Positions 1 to 10,279 of a DNA stretch of 64,000 bases are shown here, one piece after another. The stretch covers positions 1 to 64,000 of the forward strand of contig CAWGOE010000003.1 in assembly GCA_963824215.1 (NCBI GenBank), in the 5' to 3' direction. Within the stretch, counting starts at the first letter, position 1. The number at the start of each line of letters is the position of its first letter. The notes beneath the pieces are model-generated. The model ran no database searches and was not told the DNA's origin. It worked only from the letters and a program-made list of their open reading frames with translations. Source of the stretch: VRUE01 sp963824215. GTDB taxonomy: Bacteria > Actinomycetota > Thermoleophilia > Solirubrobacterales > 70-9. The translations under genes and the position numbers were made by a program.

Positions 1-1
1 C

Positions 2-1143
2 TGTTTCACCGACAACTCGGTCGATCGCCGCCACGAGGGGTTCATCCGCCAGTTCTGTCACAGCGTCTTCTTCGCGCGGCATGAGCAGCCGCCAACCCGC
101 AAGGCTCCAGCGTCCGGCCTGCTGGGGCTCGGCAGGTCCCATCGCGCGACCCGGGATGCGGCGCTGACGGCCTGGGTGGAGCGGGTCTGGAACGAACGCC
201 GGCCAACCCGGGTCCTCGCCCTGTGCGCGACAATGGCTCCCTATGCGCTGATGCGTCCCGATCTGCCGGCGCGGCGGGTGCTCGACCGCTCGGACATCGG
301 CGACGACGCTCTGGCCGATGGATGGCGCCCGACGCAGGCGATCTGGCGCTGGCTCCAGACGCGTGAACTGCGGGCCTTGATGCTGCTGGACCAGCACCGG
401 CTGGCTCCCTGGGACGCCAGCCTCCTGAGCTGCGGCCGCGCCGTCGAAAAGCTCCGGGAACTGCTTCCCGAGATCGCCGGCCGCATCCACCACGTGCCTG
501 ACGGCATCGATACGATCCGCTTTTCTCCCAGCAGCGGCCGCCTCGCGACGCCTCTGCCATTCAGCGGCCGGACGATCCTGATGGCGGGCCTGATGGACGG
601 GCCGGCGGCCGATCGGCTGGGACACAGAGGCCGATGCCGCACTGCTGGTTCGCCTCCCAGGTGCTGCCGAGGGTCCGGTCCAACGCCCCGGATTGCCGGC
701 TGATCCTGGCGACCAGGGATCTGGCGCCGGCCAAGCCGCATCCGGCGGCTTATCCGGGGGTGACGCTGGCGGCGGGCGTCCAGGACATACGCCCGTGGCT
801 CGCCCATGCCGCCGTCGTGGTGGCACCGTTCCAAAAACCCAATCCGCGCCCCATTCTGGAAGCCATGGCCATGGCCCGGCCGGTCGTGGCGGCTCCGGGC
901 GCGCTTGGCGGCTATCTGGAACAGGTCGAGCGCGATCTGTGGCTGGCGGGGGAGCCGGCGGACTTCGCCCATGCGGTGCTGGCGGCCTTGCACCCACCGC
1001 TCGGCACGGCGGTCGGCCGCGCCGCCCGCGCCCGGATACTGGCGAACCACTCGTGGGAAACGGGGTTGGCGCGGCTCGACGCCGTTCTGGAAGGGCGCGG
1101 CGTATCCTGTGTGGAGCGGACGAAGCCCATCACGCTTGGGTGA
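2..1143 (+). CDS. Exosortase-A/PEP-CTERM-type sugar transferase, 5' partial, two frameshifts
   Basis: GT4-type glycosyltransferase resembling the TIGR03087 family (sugar transferases linked to PEP-CTERM/EpsH exopolysaccharide loci). The frame is open from base 2, so the N-terminus lies outside the window. Visible family signatures are HHVPDGIDTIRFSP, ILMAGLMD, WFASQVLPRV, LAHAAVVVAPF, and the donor-binding region ILEAMAMARPVVAAP. The frame changes twice, near 614 and 645. Each break is explained by one extra C (gat-c-ggc and ctg-c-tgg); removing both restores a continuous protein. The style is alphaproteobacterial, unlike the rest of the window. Function in exopolysaccharide assembly is inferred from the family. 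Confidence 0.75.
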
Positions 1144-1396
1144 TGTTTTGTCGAGCCGGAGCGGCATCCGCTTCCAATGCATATGATGCGAAAGGATCAG
1201 CGGCAAGTCGCCGCAGATTCGGCGTAGAGCCGGCCCGCGTTTCGGATAGGCGAAGCATCCGGGAATAAGCCATGCTATAGGCGCGTCAACGGGCGGATGC
1301 CCGGTACAGCAACGGGGCAGTCGGCGATCCTGTGGGAGCGGCCGCCCGCCCGAGCGGCCGGCAACACCGACCGGATTAGTGTAGAGGAGGCTTTTG

Positions 1397-1633
1397 GTGC
1401 CAAATAAGCAGTTGCTTCACCTCGTTTTCGGCGGCCAGTTGGTGCGCCCGGATGCGACCGAGTTCGTCGACCCGAACAAGCTTCATATCGTCGGTATCTT
1501 CCCCAGCTATGCGGAGGCGTATTCCGCTTGGCGCGGCGCCTCGGCGGCCACCATCGACGACGCGCATATGCGTTATTTCATCGTTCACATGCACCGCTTC
1601 CTTGATCCGACCGAGGAAATCCACGGGCACTGA
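1397..1633 (+). CDS. DUF4170-like small conserved protein
   Basis: A 78-residue protein containing LLHLVFGGQL, EFVDP, IVGIFPSYAEAYSAWR and AHMRYFIVHMHRFLDP. This pattern matches the alphaproteobacterial DUF4170 family as I remember it; no function is known. GTG at 1397 is preferred over the in-frame TTG at 1394 because the purine-rich GAGGAGG at 1384-1390 then sits 6 bases upstream. It is intact. Together with the preceding glycosyltransferase it argues that the left end comes from an alphaproteobacterium rather than an actinobacterium. Confidence 0.7.
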   Translation: MPNKQLLHLVFGGQLVRPDATEFVDPNKLHIVGIFPSYAEAYSAWRGASAATIDDAHMRYFIVHMHRFLDPTEEIHGH

Positions 1634-1960
1634 TCAAGTGTCGGCGCCTGATCCCGGTGCTGGAAAGAATCGCGCTTGTTTCGATCCATGGCTTATCATT
1701 AACCAATACGCAAGACTTCTGCGGATAAGGTTAATGAGCCCTGGCTGAGGGTGAGGCAAGTGTTCCCGACTTATGGGGTGCGGGCGCCGATATCGCGGCG
1801 ACGCACCCTTTCTTTTCTCCGTCAGCACCCCTCCCACGCGATATGAGAGCCTTTGTCGCGTCGCGTTAGCCGATGTCGCGAATAATTAACCGTATCACGT
1901 GTTAGAATTGCTTTTTCTGCGGAAGCTCACGGCAATTAGTAGGTTAACTGGATAGCGGAT
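1634..1960. other. Intergenic region, no gene seen
   Basis: A 327-base stretch with noticeably more A and T than the rest of the window, including several TTAACC/TTAAT words. No convincing reading frame, RNA gene or terminator was recognised. The base composition fits an intergenic region of the alphaproteobacterial-looking segment. Confidence 0.5.
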
Positions 1961-2221
1961 ATGCCCGAACAGGATTGTGAACTTGACCTTCTAAAGGGCA
2001 TTCCGGAAGGGGAATTGGACGACTTTCTGGCGTGGCGGGGCCGCGTGCGCGGGGCGAACATTTCCGAAAAGACCTTGCTCGCGAGGCTTATTCCGTTGTC
2101 CCAGGTTTGGCTGGATTCGGAGCCGCGAGGAGCGATCGCCGCCGATGGCCGTTTCTCACTCGCTCCTCGCATTTCAGCAACGGTTTCCGGACGAAGCGCA
2201 CTGCGCCCAGTTCCTGCTTGA
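1961..2221 (+). CDS. Hypothetical protein, possibly interrupted by the transposase-bearing element
   Basis: Short frame starting MPEQDCELDLLKGIPEGELD, acidic and helical in its first ~60 residues. No family was recognised. The last third overlaps the start of the transposase frame at 2145 and becomes low-quality arginine/serine sequence. The true gene may therefore have been cut by the insertion element around 2,110-2,145. It could also be a chance frame. Confidence 0.3.
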   Translation: MPEQDCELDLLKGIPEGELDDFLAWRGRVRGANISEKTLLARLIPLSQVWLDSEPRGAIAADGRFSLAPRISATVSGRSALRPVPA

Positions 2222-2485
2222 GCGCCGCTGGCCGGATGGCTTCGTTTGTCCTGGGTGCGGTGGGAAGCGGGGTCACCTGTTGAGGAGCTGCGCAGATACC
2301 TATGAGTGTGTTGCCTGCGGCAAGCAGACCTCCGTGACAGCCGGGACAGTGATGCATGCCAAGCTGCCGCTCACGGTTTGGTTCTGGGCGGCACATTTGA
2401 TGGCAACGCATTCGAACGGTATGTCGGCCCAGCAGCTCAAGCTTCATCGGCTCCTACACCTGGCTGCTGGCGCAGAAGGTCTGGG
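2145..2485 (+). pseudogene. IS1595-like transposase, N-terminal fragment
   Basis: Starts MAVSHSLLAFQQRFPDEAHC and carries a zinc ribbon: CPGCGG, then ECVACGKQTS about 20 residues later. FWAAHLMATHSNGMSAQQLK follows, typical of IS1595-family transposase N-termini. Just downstream, in another frame, GSYTWLLAQK resembles the next conserved stretch of the family (GSYKTAWLLAQK). The homology therefore seems to run, with small deletions, to about 2,485. The catalytic DDE domain is absent because unrelated actinobacterial sequence begins there. No intact IS end could be defined. Confidence 0.65.
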
Positions 2486-2993
2486 GATACCAGGGATGTT
2501 CTTTCGAGCCGCCGGAAAGGTCCAGGATCCCGACCTTGTTGTTCTGGCCGAAGCCGAGATACGCGCCCCCACCGCTGGTGACCCGCAGAGGCATCTGATT
2601 GCCTCCGAAGCGGTTGTTCGTTTCGAGGTCGGCTCCAACGATGTTGTGATCGCCGCCGACCGCTACCCCAAACATTCTCCCGTAGCTGCCGGCATGCGTG
2701 ATGAAGACCCGCCCCCCGTAGTAGCCGCTGTCGAGTGGATAGAAGCTGTTGTAGGGAAAGGTGAACCCGTCGCCGAGGTCGTTTCCTTCATCGTCGTAGT
2801 GGCCGACGGCGCCTGTGTTGCCCCCGCTGGCCACGGTCCAGAAAGTCCCGTCGAAGCCGGGCGAATAGAACCCGCCGACCGGAATCGTGCGGGTCGGCGT
2901 GGTCGAGAACGCCGCCTGCGCGGGACCCGCGAACAGCGCGCATCCGAAGGTCGCAACCAAGAACCCAACGGAGACACGTCCTTTCATGCGCAT
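2454..2993 (-). CDS. Secreted protein of unknown function, C-terminus cut at the junction
   Basis: Starts MRMKGRVSVGFLVATFGC with a signal peptide ending near FAGPAQA (cleavage predicted after residue ~27). A Gly/Tyr-rich domain with SPGFDGTFWTVASGGNTGAV and YGRMFGVAVGG motifs follows, reminiscent of beta-propeller surface proteins; no family was recognised. An alternative start is MKGRVS two codons later. The last residues (about CASSQV) are encoded by what appears to be transposase-derived DNA, so the natural C-terminus is probably missing. Confidence 0.5.
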   Translation of the reverse strand: MRMKGRVSVGFLVATFGCALFAGPAQAAFSTTPTRTIPVGGFYSPGFDGTFWTVASGGNTGAVGHYDDEGNDLGDGFTFPYNSFYPLDSGYYGGRVFITHAGSYGRMFGVAVGGDHNIVGADLETNNRFGGNQMPLRVTSGGGAYLGFGQNNKVGILDLSGGSKEHPWYPQTFCASSQV

Positions 2994-3065
2994 CCCGGGA
3001 CCCTCTCAGGCCGCGAAAGACCCGTCAAGCGGTAAAAAGTTCCCTTTCCAGTCGGCGGCTGCCGG

Positions 3066-4246
3066 TCAGAGCCCCATCTGCTTGCCGAGGATCTCCTTCA
3101 TGATCTCGTCGGTGCCGCCGCCGATCGGGCCGAGGCGGGCGTCGCGGACGGCGCGCTCGATGCCGTACTCGCGCATGTAGCCGTAGCCGCCGTGGATCTG
3201 GAGGCACTCGTCGGCGATCTCGAGCACGGCGCGCTGGGTGACGAGCTTGGCCATCGTCACCTCCTGGATGCAGTCCTGGCCCTCGTGGAAGAGGCGCAGG
3301 GCGTTGTAGGTGATGGCGCGGGCGGCCTCGGCCTGGGTCGCCATCTCGGCGACCTTGTGGCGGATCGCCTGGAAGTTGCCGATCGGGCGGCCGAAGGCCT
3401 CGCGCTCGAGGGCGTAGTCGACCGTGCGCTCGATCAGGCGCTGCATCGCGCCGACGGCGCCGATCGCCATCAGCAGCCGCTCCCAGGCGAAGTTGGCCAT
3501 GATCAGTTTGAAGCCCTCGTTCTCCTCGCCGAGCAGGTTCTCCGCCGGGCACCTCGACGTCGGTGAAGGCGAGCTCGCCGGTGTCGGAGGAGTGCCAGCC
3601 CATCTTCTCCAGCTTCTGCGCCACCTCGTAGCCGGGCATCTCGCGCTCGAGGACGAGGAAGGAGATGCCGTGGTGGCCGCCCTCCTGGGTCGTCTTGCAG
3701 GCGCAGACGAGGAAGTCGGCGCGGACGCCGTTGGTGATGAAGGTCTTGGCGCCGTTGACGACGTAGCCGCCGTCGACCTTCTCGGCGAAGGTGGTGATGC
3801 CGGCGACGTCGGAGCCGGCGCCGGGCTCGGTGATCCCCAGCGCGCCGATCTTCTCGCCGGCGATCCCCGGCACCAGCCAGCGCTGCTTCTGCTCCTCGGT
3901 GCCGAAGTTGAAGATCGGCGGCATCGCGATCGAGGTGTGGGCGTTGAGCCCGGCGGCGACGCCGCCGGAGCCGCCGCGAGCGGGCCAGCTCCTCGACCCA
4001 GATCGCGTCGTGCAGGTGGGTGCCGCCCTGGCCGCCGTACTCCTCGGGGAACTTCAGCCCGAGGAAGCCGAGCTCGGCGCAGCGCCCGTAGAGCTCGCGG
4101 GGGAATTCGCGCGCCTCCTCCCACTCGTCGACGTTGGGCGCGATCTCCTTGGCGACGAAGCGGCCGACGGTCTCGCGCAGCTCCTCGTGCTCCTCGCCGA
4201 AGGGGGGAGGGTGGCGCGGGCGCCGCGTGTCCTTGATGACGGTCAT
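3066..4246 (-). CDS. Acyl-CoA dehydrogenase (two frameshifts)
   Basis: FAD-dependent oxidation of an acyl-CoA to the 2-enoyl-CoA; substrate unknown. The composite protein has an N-terminal helical domain (EEHEELRETVGRFVAKEIAP, FPEEYGGQGG), the flavin motif ITEPGAGSDVAG, TFITNG, and the C-terminal helical domain ending GGTDEIMKEILGKQMGL. WERLLMAIGAVG offers a Glu at the position used as catalytic base by isovaleryl-CoA-dehydrogenase-type enzymes. Frame breaks near 3547 and 3977 are each fixed by removing one base. Start chosen at MTVIKDTRRPRH, whose ATG forms ATGA with a possible stop of the upstream SnoaL-like gene. As sequenced, the two read through in one frame. Confidence 0.85.
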
Positions 4247-4683
4247 CGTCGCGGGCGCCTCGCTCCAGTCCTCGAGCATCGTGTAGCCGCGGCCGGCGTG
4301 GTCGAAGCCGAGCAGGTCGCCCTGCGGGTTCTTCTTGCCGCCGTGGTGGTAGGCGCGGACCTCGGCGATCTTGCCGTCGCGGATCAGGAACCACTCGGTG
4401 CCGCGGTCGAGGCGCGTCTCGCCGCTCTCCGGGTCGCGCCAGGTCATCGTCCACTCGATCGCGACCTGGTCGCCCTGCTCGATCGCGTTCTCCAGGTGCC
4501 AGTGGCCCTCGATGCTCTCGACCGCGAAGGCCGCGTAGCTTGCCGATCGTCTCGGCCCCCTCGTGCGGGCCGAGACGCGTGTAGTAGTGGACCGCGTCGT
4601 CGGTGAAGTGGGCGGCGACCGCCTCGGCGTCGCCGCGTGTTCAGCGCCTCGTAGTAGGAGCGGATGTGGTCGACGTGGGACAT
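4243..4683 (-). CDS. SnoaL-like (NTF2-fold) protein, frameshifted
   Basis: Begins MSHVDHIRSYYEALNT. With single extra bases removed near 4635 and 4538 it continues GDAEAVAAHFTDDAVHYY, GHWHLENAIEQGDQVAIEWT, then RGTEWFLIRDGKIAEVRAYH. This is a typical SnoaL-like small cone-shaped domain of ~140 residues, found in hydrolases, isomerases and accessory proteins. It lies between two acyl-CoA dehydrogenases on the same strand, 16 bases from the upstream one. As sequenced it runs without a stop into the next dehydrogenase. One further inserted base would give a TGA overlapping that gene's ATG at 4243-4246. Confidence 0.65.
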
Positions 4684-4699
4684 CGGACCGGCCGCCAGC

Positions 4700-5922
<1,223 letters not shown>

Positions 5923-5988
5923 TGGTGTCTCTCCTCGTTCGCGAGTTTCGCGGCGGCGTGCGCCGCCGTCCCATAAGGGCGAGTGGAC

Positions 5989-6004
5989 AGTAGCACTTCC
6001 TACT
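5989..6004. promoter_or_regulatory. Candidate operator AGTAG-N6-CTACT (copy 1)
   Basis: Inverted repeat AGTAG-cacttc-CTACT in the gap between the divergently oriented acyl-CoA dehydrogenase operon and the calcium-binding-like gene. The same half-sites with the same 6-base spacer recur at 6812. The size and symmetry suit a TetR- or GntR-type dimer. The regulator is not identified; the MerR gene at 11501 and TetR gene at 18132 are in the neighbourhood. Confidence 0.5.
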
Positions 6005-6036
6005 TTCAACAGGCCGGCGCCTATACTGACGCCTCG

Positions 6037-6812
6037 ATGAGGCTTCGAGTCGCACTCACCGTGGCGATCGCCGCCGCGCTCCTCGTCCTCCTGCTCGGCG
6101 GGGCCGGCGCGGGGGCCGCCGTCAGGCTGCGGCGGCAGGAGCGTGACGATGGCCGGCACCGCAGGGCGAACGACAGGCTCGAGGGGCACGAAGAGGCCCG
6201 ACGTGATCGAAGCCGGAGACGGGCGACACGACGCTCGGATGCCAGCGACGCTCTGCGGCGGGCAACGACCACGATCTGCGGCGGCGAAGGCAGCGACCGC
6301 ATCGACGTGGACGGCGGCGACGGCAAGACGACCGCGATCTTCGGCAGAGAGCTCGGCGGCGACACCATCCTCGACGAGAATCGACGGCGACGGGACCGTC
6401 GACGGCGGCGAGGACGACGACACGATCATCGGTGGCTGTCGGCAACGACACGGGCGAAGGCGGCCCCGGCAACGACACGATCGGCGGCGGGACCGGCTTC
6501 GACACCCTGGTCGGAGGCGGCCGGCGACGACGCGCTCGAGCCCGAGAAGGGGCCACGACGTGGTCGACGGCGGCCCCGGCAGCGACACCGCCGTCTACAG
6601 CGCACGAACCGGCTGCCGTGATCGTCGACCTCGCCAAGAACAGCACGATTAAGGCGCAGCGGGCCGCGACAACCTGCCCGTCGATCGAGAACCTGATCGG
6701 CTCCCGCTTCGACGACGCGCTCTATGGCGATTCCGCACCGAACGTGCTGAGGGGCGGCCCGGGCAGAGACAGGCTCGTCGGCCGCGGCGGCGGCGACGCG
6801 CTCCGGCAGTAA
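6037..6812 (+). CDS. Secreted hemolysin-type calcium-binding repeat protein, heavily frameshifted
   Basis: Starts MRLRVALTVAIAAALLVLLL, a clear signal peptide. After it, the three frames share fragments of Gly/Asp repeats: GGEGSDRIDVDGGDG, DGGEDDDTIIGG, GEGGPGNDTIGGGTGFDTL, VVDGGPGSDTAVYSA, GSRFDDALYGDSAPNVLRGG. These are RTX-like nonapeptide repeats that fold into a calcium-binding beta-roll. Many single-base insertions break the frame, in the same style as neighbouring genes, so the gene may be intact in the organism. The stop at 6812 touches the second AGTAG operator. Role at the cell surface is inferred. Confidence 0.6.
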
Positions 6813-6827
6813 GTAGAACGTTCTACT
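6812..6827. promoter_or_regulatory. Candidate operator AGTAG-N6-CTACT (copy 2)
   Basis: Perfect 16-base palindrome AGTAGAACGTTCTACT (18 bases if the flanking A and T are counted), 26 bases before the crotonase start at 6853. Its half-sites and spacing match the copy at 5989. It probably binds the same dimeric repressor, coupling the leftward dehydrogenase operon to the rightward crotonase-carboxylase operon. Confidence 0.6.
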
Positions 6828-6852
6828 TCTCATTCGGCTATGGTGCCGGCCG

Positions 6853-7637
6853 ATGGGCTACGAGCTGGTCAAGCTACGAGGTCGCCGACGGCGTCGCCAC
6901 GGTGACGCTGAACAACCCGGAGAAGCGCAACATGCTCTCCGGGCAGATGCTGGCCGAGCTGGTCGACGCGATGAAGACGGCGCGCGACGACGAGGACGTG
7001 CGGGCGGTCGTCCTCACCGGCGCCGGCGACAAGGTCTTCTGCGCCGGCGCCGACCTCGGCGGCTTCGCCGCCGACGTGCCGCTGGTCGCCGAAACACTTC
7101 GCCTCCGACCTCTTCCTCGAGTTCTTCCGGCTGATGCCGCGGCTCGGCAAGCCCTCGCTCTGCGCCGCCAACGGCCACGTGCTCGCCGGCGGGATGGGCC
7201 TCGCCCTCTCCTGCGACCTGCTGATCGCCAAAGAGGGGGCGACCTTCGGCACGCCGGAGATCAACGTCGGCGCCTTCCCCTACATGATCATGGCGATCAT
7301 CTACCGCAACGTCCCGCGCAAGAAGGTCAACGAGATGATGCTGCTGGGCGAGCGGCTGAGCGCCGAGCAGGCGGTCGAGTACGGGCTCGCCAACAAGGTC
7401 GTGCCGGCCGGCGAGTTCGACGCCGCGGTCGCCGAGTGGGCGGGCAAGCTCGCCTCCAAGAGCCCGGTGCTGATGCGCCTCGGCCACGACGCGATGTACC
7501 GCCAGCAGGACATGGCGGTCGACGACGCGCTCGAGTACCTGCGCTCGCAGCTCTCGCTCACCTTCTCGACCGAGGACATCGTCGAGGGCGTCACCGCATT
7601 CTTCGAGAAGCGCGAGCCGCAGTGGAAAGGGAGGTAG
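6853..7637 (+). CDS. Enoyl-CoA hydratase/isomerase (crotonase) family, two frameshifts
   Basis: After removing single extra bases near 6874 (aag-c-tac) and 7093, the protein reads YEVADGVATVTLNNPEKRN, VVLTGAGDKVFCAGADLGG (oxyanion-hole region), ANGHVLAGGMGLALSCDLL, FGTPEINVGAFP and FFEKREPQWKGR at the end, ~260 residues. The Glu usually found after GGG in hydratases (Glu144 of rat enoyl-CoA hydratase) is Gly here, while the second Glu (TPEINVG) is kept. The reaction may therefore be isomerase- or hydrolase-like rather than classical hydration. First gene of the rightward catabolic operon. Confidence 0.8.
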
Positions 7638-7639
7638 GG

Positions 7640-9243
7640 ATGGGGAGCACCGAGCACGAAGAGCAAGCGAAGAACCTCCTGCCGGGAACGGCGCCGCTGG
7701 ACGAGCTCACCGAGCAGCTGCACGAGCGCCGCGAGAAGGCGAAGCTGGGCGGCGGCGAGGAGAAGATCGCCAAGCAGCACGAGCGCGGCAAGCTGACCGC
7801 GCGCGAGCGGCATCGACCTGCTCGTCGACGAGGGCACCTTCGTCGAGATGGGCATCCACGGCCGCCCGCACTTCGCCCAGCGGGCGATGGACGGCGTCGA
7901 GGCGCCCGCCGACGGCGTGATCACCGGCTGGGGCGACGTCGACGGCCGCCCCTGCTGCATCGCCGCCTACGACTTCACCGTGATGGCCGGCTCGATGGGG
8001 ATGACCGGCGAGCTCAAGGTCACCCGCCTGCGGGAGATGGCGCTCTCCAAGCGGATGCCGTTCATCTGGCTGCTCGACTCGGCCGGCGCCCGCATCCAGG
8101 AGGCGGCCGGCTCGCTCTTCGCCGGCTCCGGCCACCTCTTCCGCGAGGAGGTCGAAATGTCGGGCGTGATCCCGATGGTCGCGGCGATGATGGGCCCCTG
8201 CGCCGCCGGCACCGCCTACATCCCGGCGCTCTCGGACTTCGTGCCGATGGTCTCCGGCCAGGGCGCGATGGCGCTCGCCGGCCCGCACCTGACCAAAGCC
8301 GTCACCGGCGAGGACATCTCGATGGAGGAGCTGGGCGGGGCCAAGGTCCACTGCCGCAAATCGGGCGTGGGGGACCTCGAGGTGAAGGACGACGAGGAAT
8401 GCATCGCCAAGGTCAAGCAGTACCTCTCCTACTTCCCCTCCGACTGCGAGCAGAAGCCGCCGATCGTGCCGACGAGCGATCCCGACGACCGCACCTCGGA
8501 CAAGCTGCTGGAGATCGTCCCCGAGTCCTCGCGCCAGCCCTACGACATGTACGACGTGATTGCGCGAGATCGTCGACGATGGCGAGTGGTTCGACATCAA
8601 GCCGAAGTTCGCCAAGACGCTGATCACCTGCTTCGCCCGCTTCGGCGGCCAGCCGGTAGGGATCGTCGCCAACCAGCCCAAGCAGCTGGCCGGCATCCTC
8701 GACAACGACTCAGCCGACAAGGCCGCCCGCTTCATCAACCTCTGCGACGCCTTCAACGTGCCGCTCGTCTTCCTCCAGGACGTGCCCGGCTTCATGGTCG
8801 GCGCCAAAGTCGAGCACGCCGGGATCATTCGCCACGGGGCAAAGATGCTCTACGCGGTCAGCCGCGCCACGGTGCCGAAGGTGACGGTGATCGTGCGCAA
8901 GGCCTACGGCGCCGGCTACTACGTGATGTGTGGCAAGGCCTATGAGCCCGACCTGATCGTCGCCTGGCCCGGGGCTGAGATCTCGGTGATGGGTGCCGAG
9001 GGAGCGGTCGAAATCATCGGCCGCTCGGCGATCGAGGCCTCTGAGGACCCGGAGGCCACCCGCGAGGCGATGTTGAACGCGGTCCGCGAGCAGATCGACC
9101 CCTACATCGCTGCCGGCAACGCGGTCATAGACGACATCATCGACCCAAGGGAAACGCGGACGGTCATCACCCGGGCGTTGCGAATGGCGTCAAGCAAGCA
9201 TGTCGATAAGCCGAAGAAAAAGCATGGGGTGATGCCCGTATGA
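7640..9243 (+). CDS. Acyl-CoA carboxylase carboxyltransferase (beta) subunit, two frameshifts
   Basis: Biotin-dependent carboxyltransferase of the propionyl/methylcrotonyl/geranyl-CoA carboxylase type, ~530 residues. Motifs are HERGKLTARERIDLLVDEG, DGVITGWGDVDGRP, LLDSAGARIQEAAGS, PAFSDFV-like ALSDFVPMVSGQGAMALAGP, NQPKQLAGILDNDSADKAAR, FLQDVPGFMVG and GAGYYVMCGKAYEPDLIVAWP. Single-base insertions occur near 7811 and 8562. ATG is 3 bases after the crotonase stop with a GAGG upstream, so the two are co-transcribed. No biotin carboxylase/BCCP subunit lies nearby, so the partner must be encoded elsewhere. Substrate unknown. Confidence 0.85.
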
Positions 9244-9260
9244 GCGCGGACGCTGCAAAC

Positions 9261-9354
9261 CGGCGCATCTCGGCCTCCTCAGTCGCTCGGATCGGGTCAC
9301 GCACTAGAGAGTGCGCTCCCCTCACCTCGCTCCCTGCGTCCACCGACCTGCTTG
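9261..9354 (+). repeat. Interspersed structured repeat, copy A (shared with 50,477)
   Basis: Intergenic element sharing GGCGCAT-TCGGC-TCCTC-GTCGCTC and CGCTCCCTGCGTCC...CTGCTTG blocks with 50477-50547. Between the blocks is a hairpin CGCACT-AGAG-AGTGCG (9300-9315). In the other copy it is GCGTGC-AGA-GCACGC, so the stem has changed on both sides while the AGA loop stays. It lies between the carboxylase stop (9243) and the BKACE start (9383), on the coding strand. Confidence 0.6.
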
Positions 9355-9382
9355 GTTTTCGCGCCCGTGCGAGGGACGGCTC

Positions 9383-10279
9383 ATGAGTTCCTTCAGCGAC
9401 CCAGTCGTAATTTCTTGTTCCATCAGCGGCGTGATCGCCAATCGCGACCAGTGCCCGGCGATCCCCTACACGCCGGAGGAGTACGCGGCGGAGGCGCGGC
9501 GGGCGGTCGACGAGGGCGCCTCGCAGATCCACATCCACGCCCGCAAGCCCGATGGCACGCCCTCTTACGAGGTCGAGGACTTCAAGGCGATCACCGAGGC
9601 GATCCTGGCTGAGGTCGGCGACGTGATCATCAACTACTCGACCGGCGCGATCGGCATCCCGATCGAGAAGCGGATCGAGTACCTGCGCGAGTGCAAGCCC
9701 GACGTCGCCGCGCTCAACATGAGCTCGATGAACTACGCCAAGTACAGCTCGCGGCGCAAGGACTTCGTCTTCAAGGCGGTCTTCGAGAACAGCTTCGACA
9801 CGATCATCGAGTTCCTCACCGCGATGCGCGACCTCGGGATCAAGCCCGAGCACGAGTGCTTCGACGCCGGCCACGTCGCCAACCTCGACCCGCTGATCGA
9901 CATGGGCCTGCTGGAGCGGACGCCGCTGCAGATCTCACTGGTGATGGGAGTCAACGGCGGCATCCGCCCAACTCCGCGCAACGTCGGCTTCATGGCGGAC
10001 CAGATCCCCGGCGGCGCCGAGGGCGAGAACCAGTGGCAGGTGATCGGGATCTCGCGCGACCAGTGGAAACTGCTCGGCGCCTCGCTGGTCCTGGGCGGCA
10101 ACGTCCGCGCCGGGGTCGAGGACAACCTCTACCTGCCGAACGGCGAGATGACCAAGTCGAACGGCGAACTGATCGCCAAGGCACGCCAGATGGCCGAGGA
10201 CGTCGGCCGCCGCGCCGCCAGCGTCGCCGAGGCTCGCGAGCTGCTGGGGGTTCCCAAGCGTGAGCGATCTGCCGCTTAG
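9383..10279 (+). CDS. BKACE / DUF849 beta-keto acid cleavage family protein
   Basis: Member of the 3-keto-5-aminohexanoate cleavage enzyme family, Zn-dependent enzymes that condense a beta-keto acid with acetyl-CoA. Visible features are SCSISGVIANRDQCPAIPYT, HIHARKPDG (metal-binding His pair), INYSTGAIG, PEHECFDAGHVANL, GVNGGIRPTPRN and LGGNVRAGVEDNLYLPNG. It is ~298 residues, the usual length. Start ATG 9383 has GAGGGA upstream; a longer frame exists but would read through the repeat at 9261. It overlaps the next gene by 20 bases. Substrate unknown. Confidence 0.85.
   Translation: MSSFSDPVVISCSISGVIANRDQCPAIPYTPEEYAAEARRAVDEGASQIHIHARKPDGTPSYEVEDFKAITEAILAEVGDVIINYSTGAIGIPIEKRIEYLRECKPDVAALNMSSMNYAKYSSRRKDFVFKAVFENSFDTIIEFLTAMRDLGIKPEHECFDAGHVANLDPLIDMGLLERTPLQISLVMGVNGGIRPTPRNVGFMADQIPGGAEGENQWQVIGISRDQWKLLGASLVLGGNVRAGVEDNLYLPNGEMTKSNGELIAKARQMAEDVGRRAASVAEARELLGVPKRERSAA

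Noticed and set aside
1900..2485. Complete IS1595-family insertion sequence
   Set aside because: Only the N-terminal zinc-ribbon region of the transposase is present; no DDE domain or terminal inverted repeat could be located.
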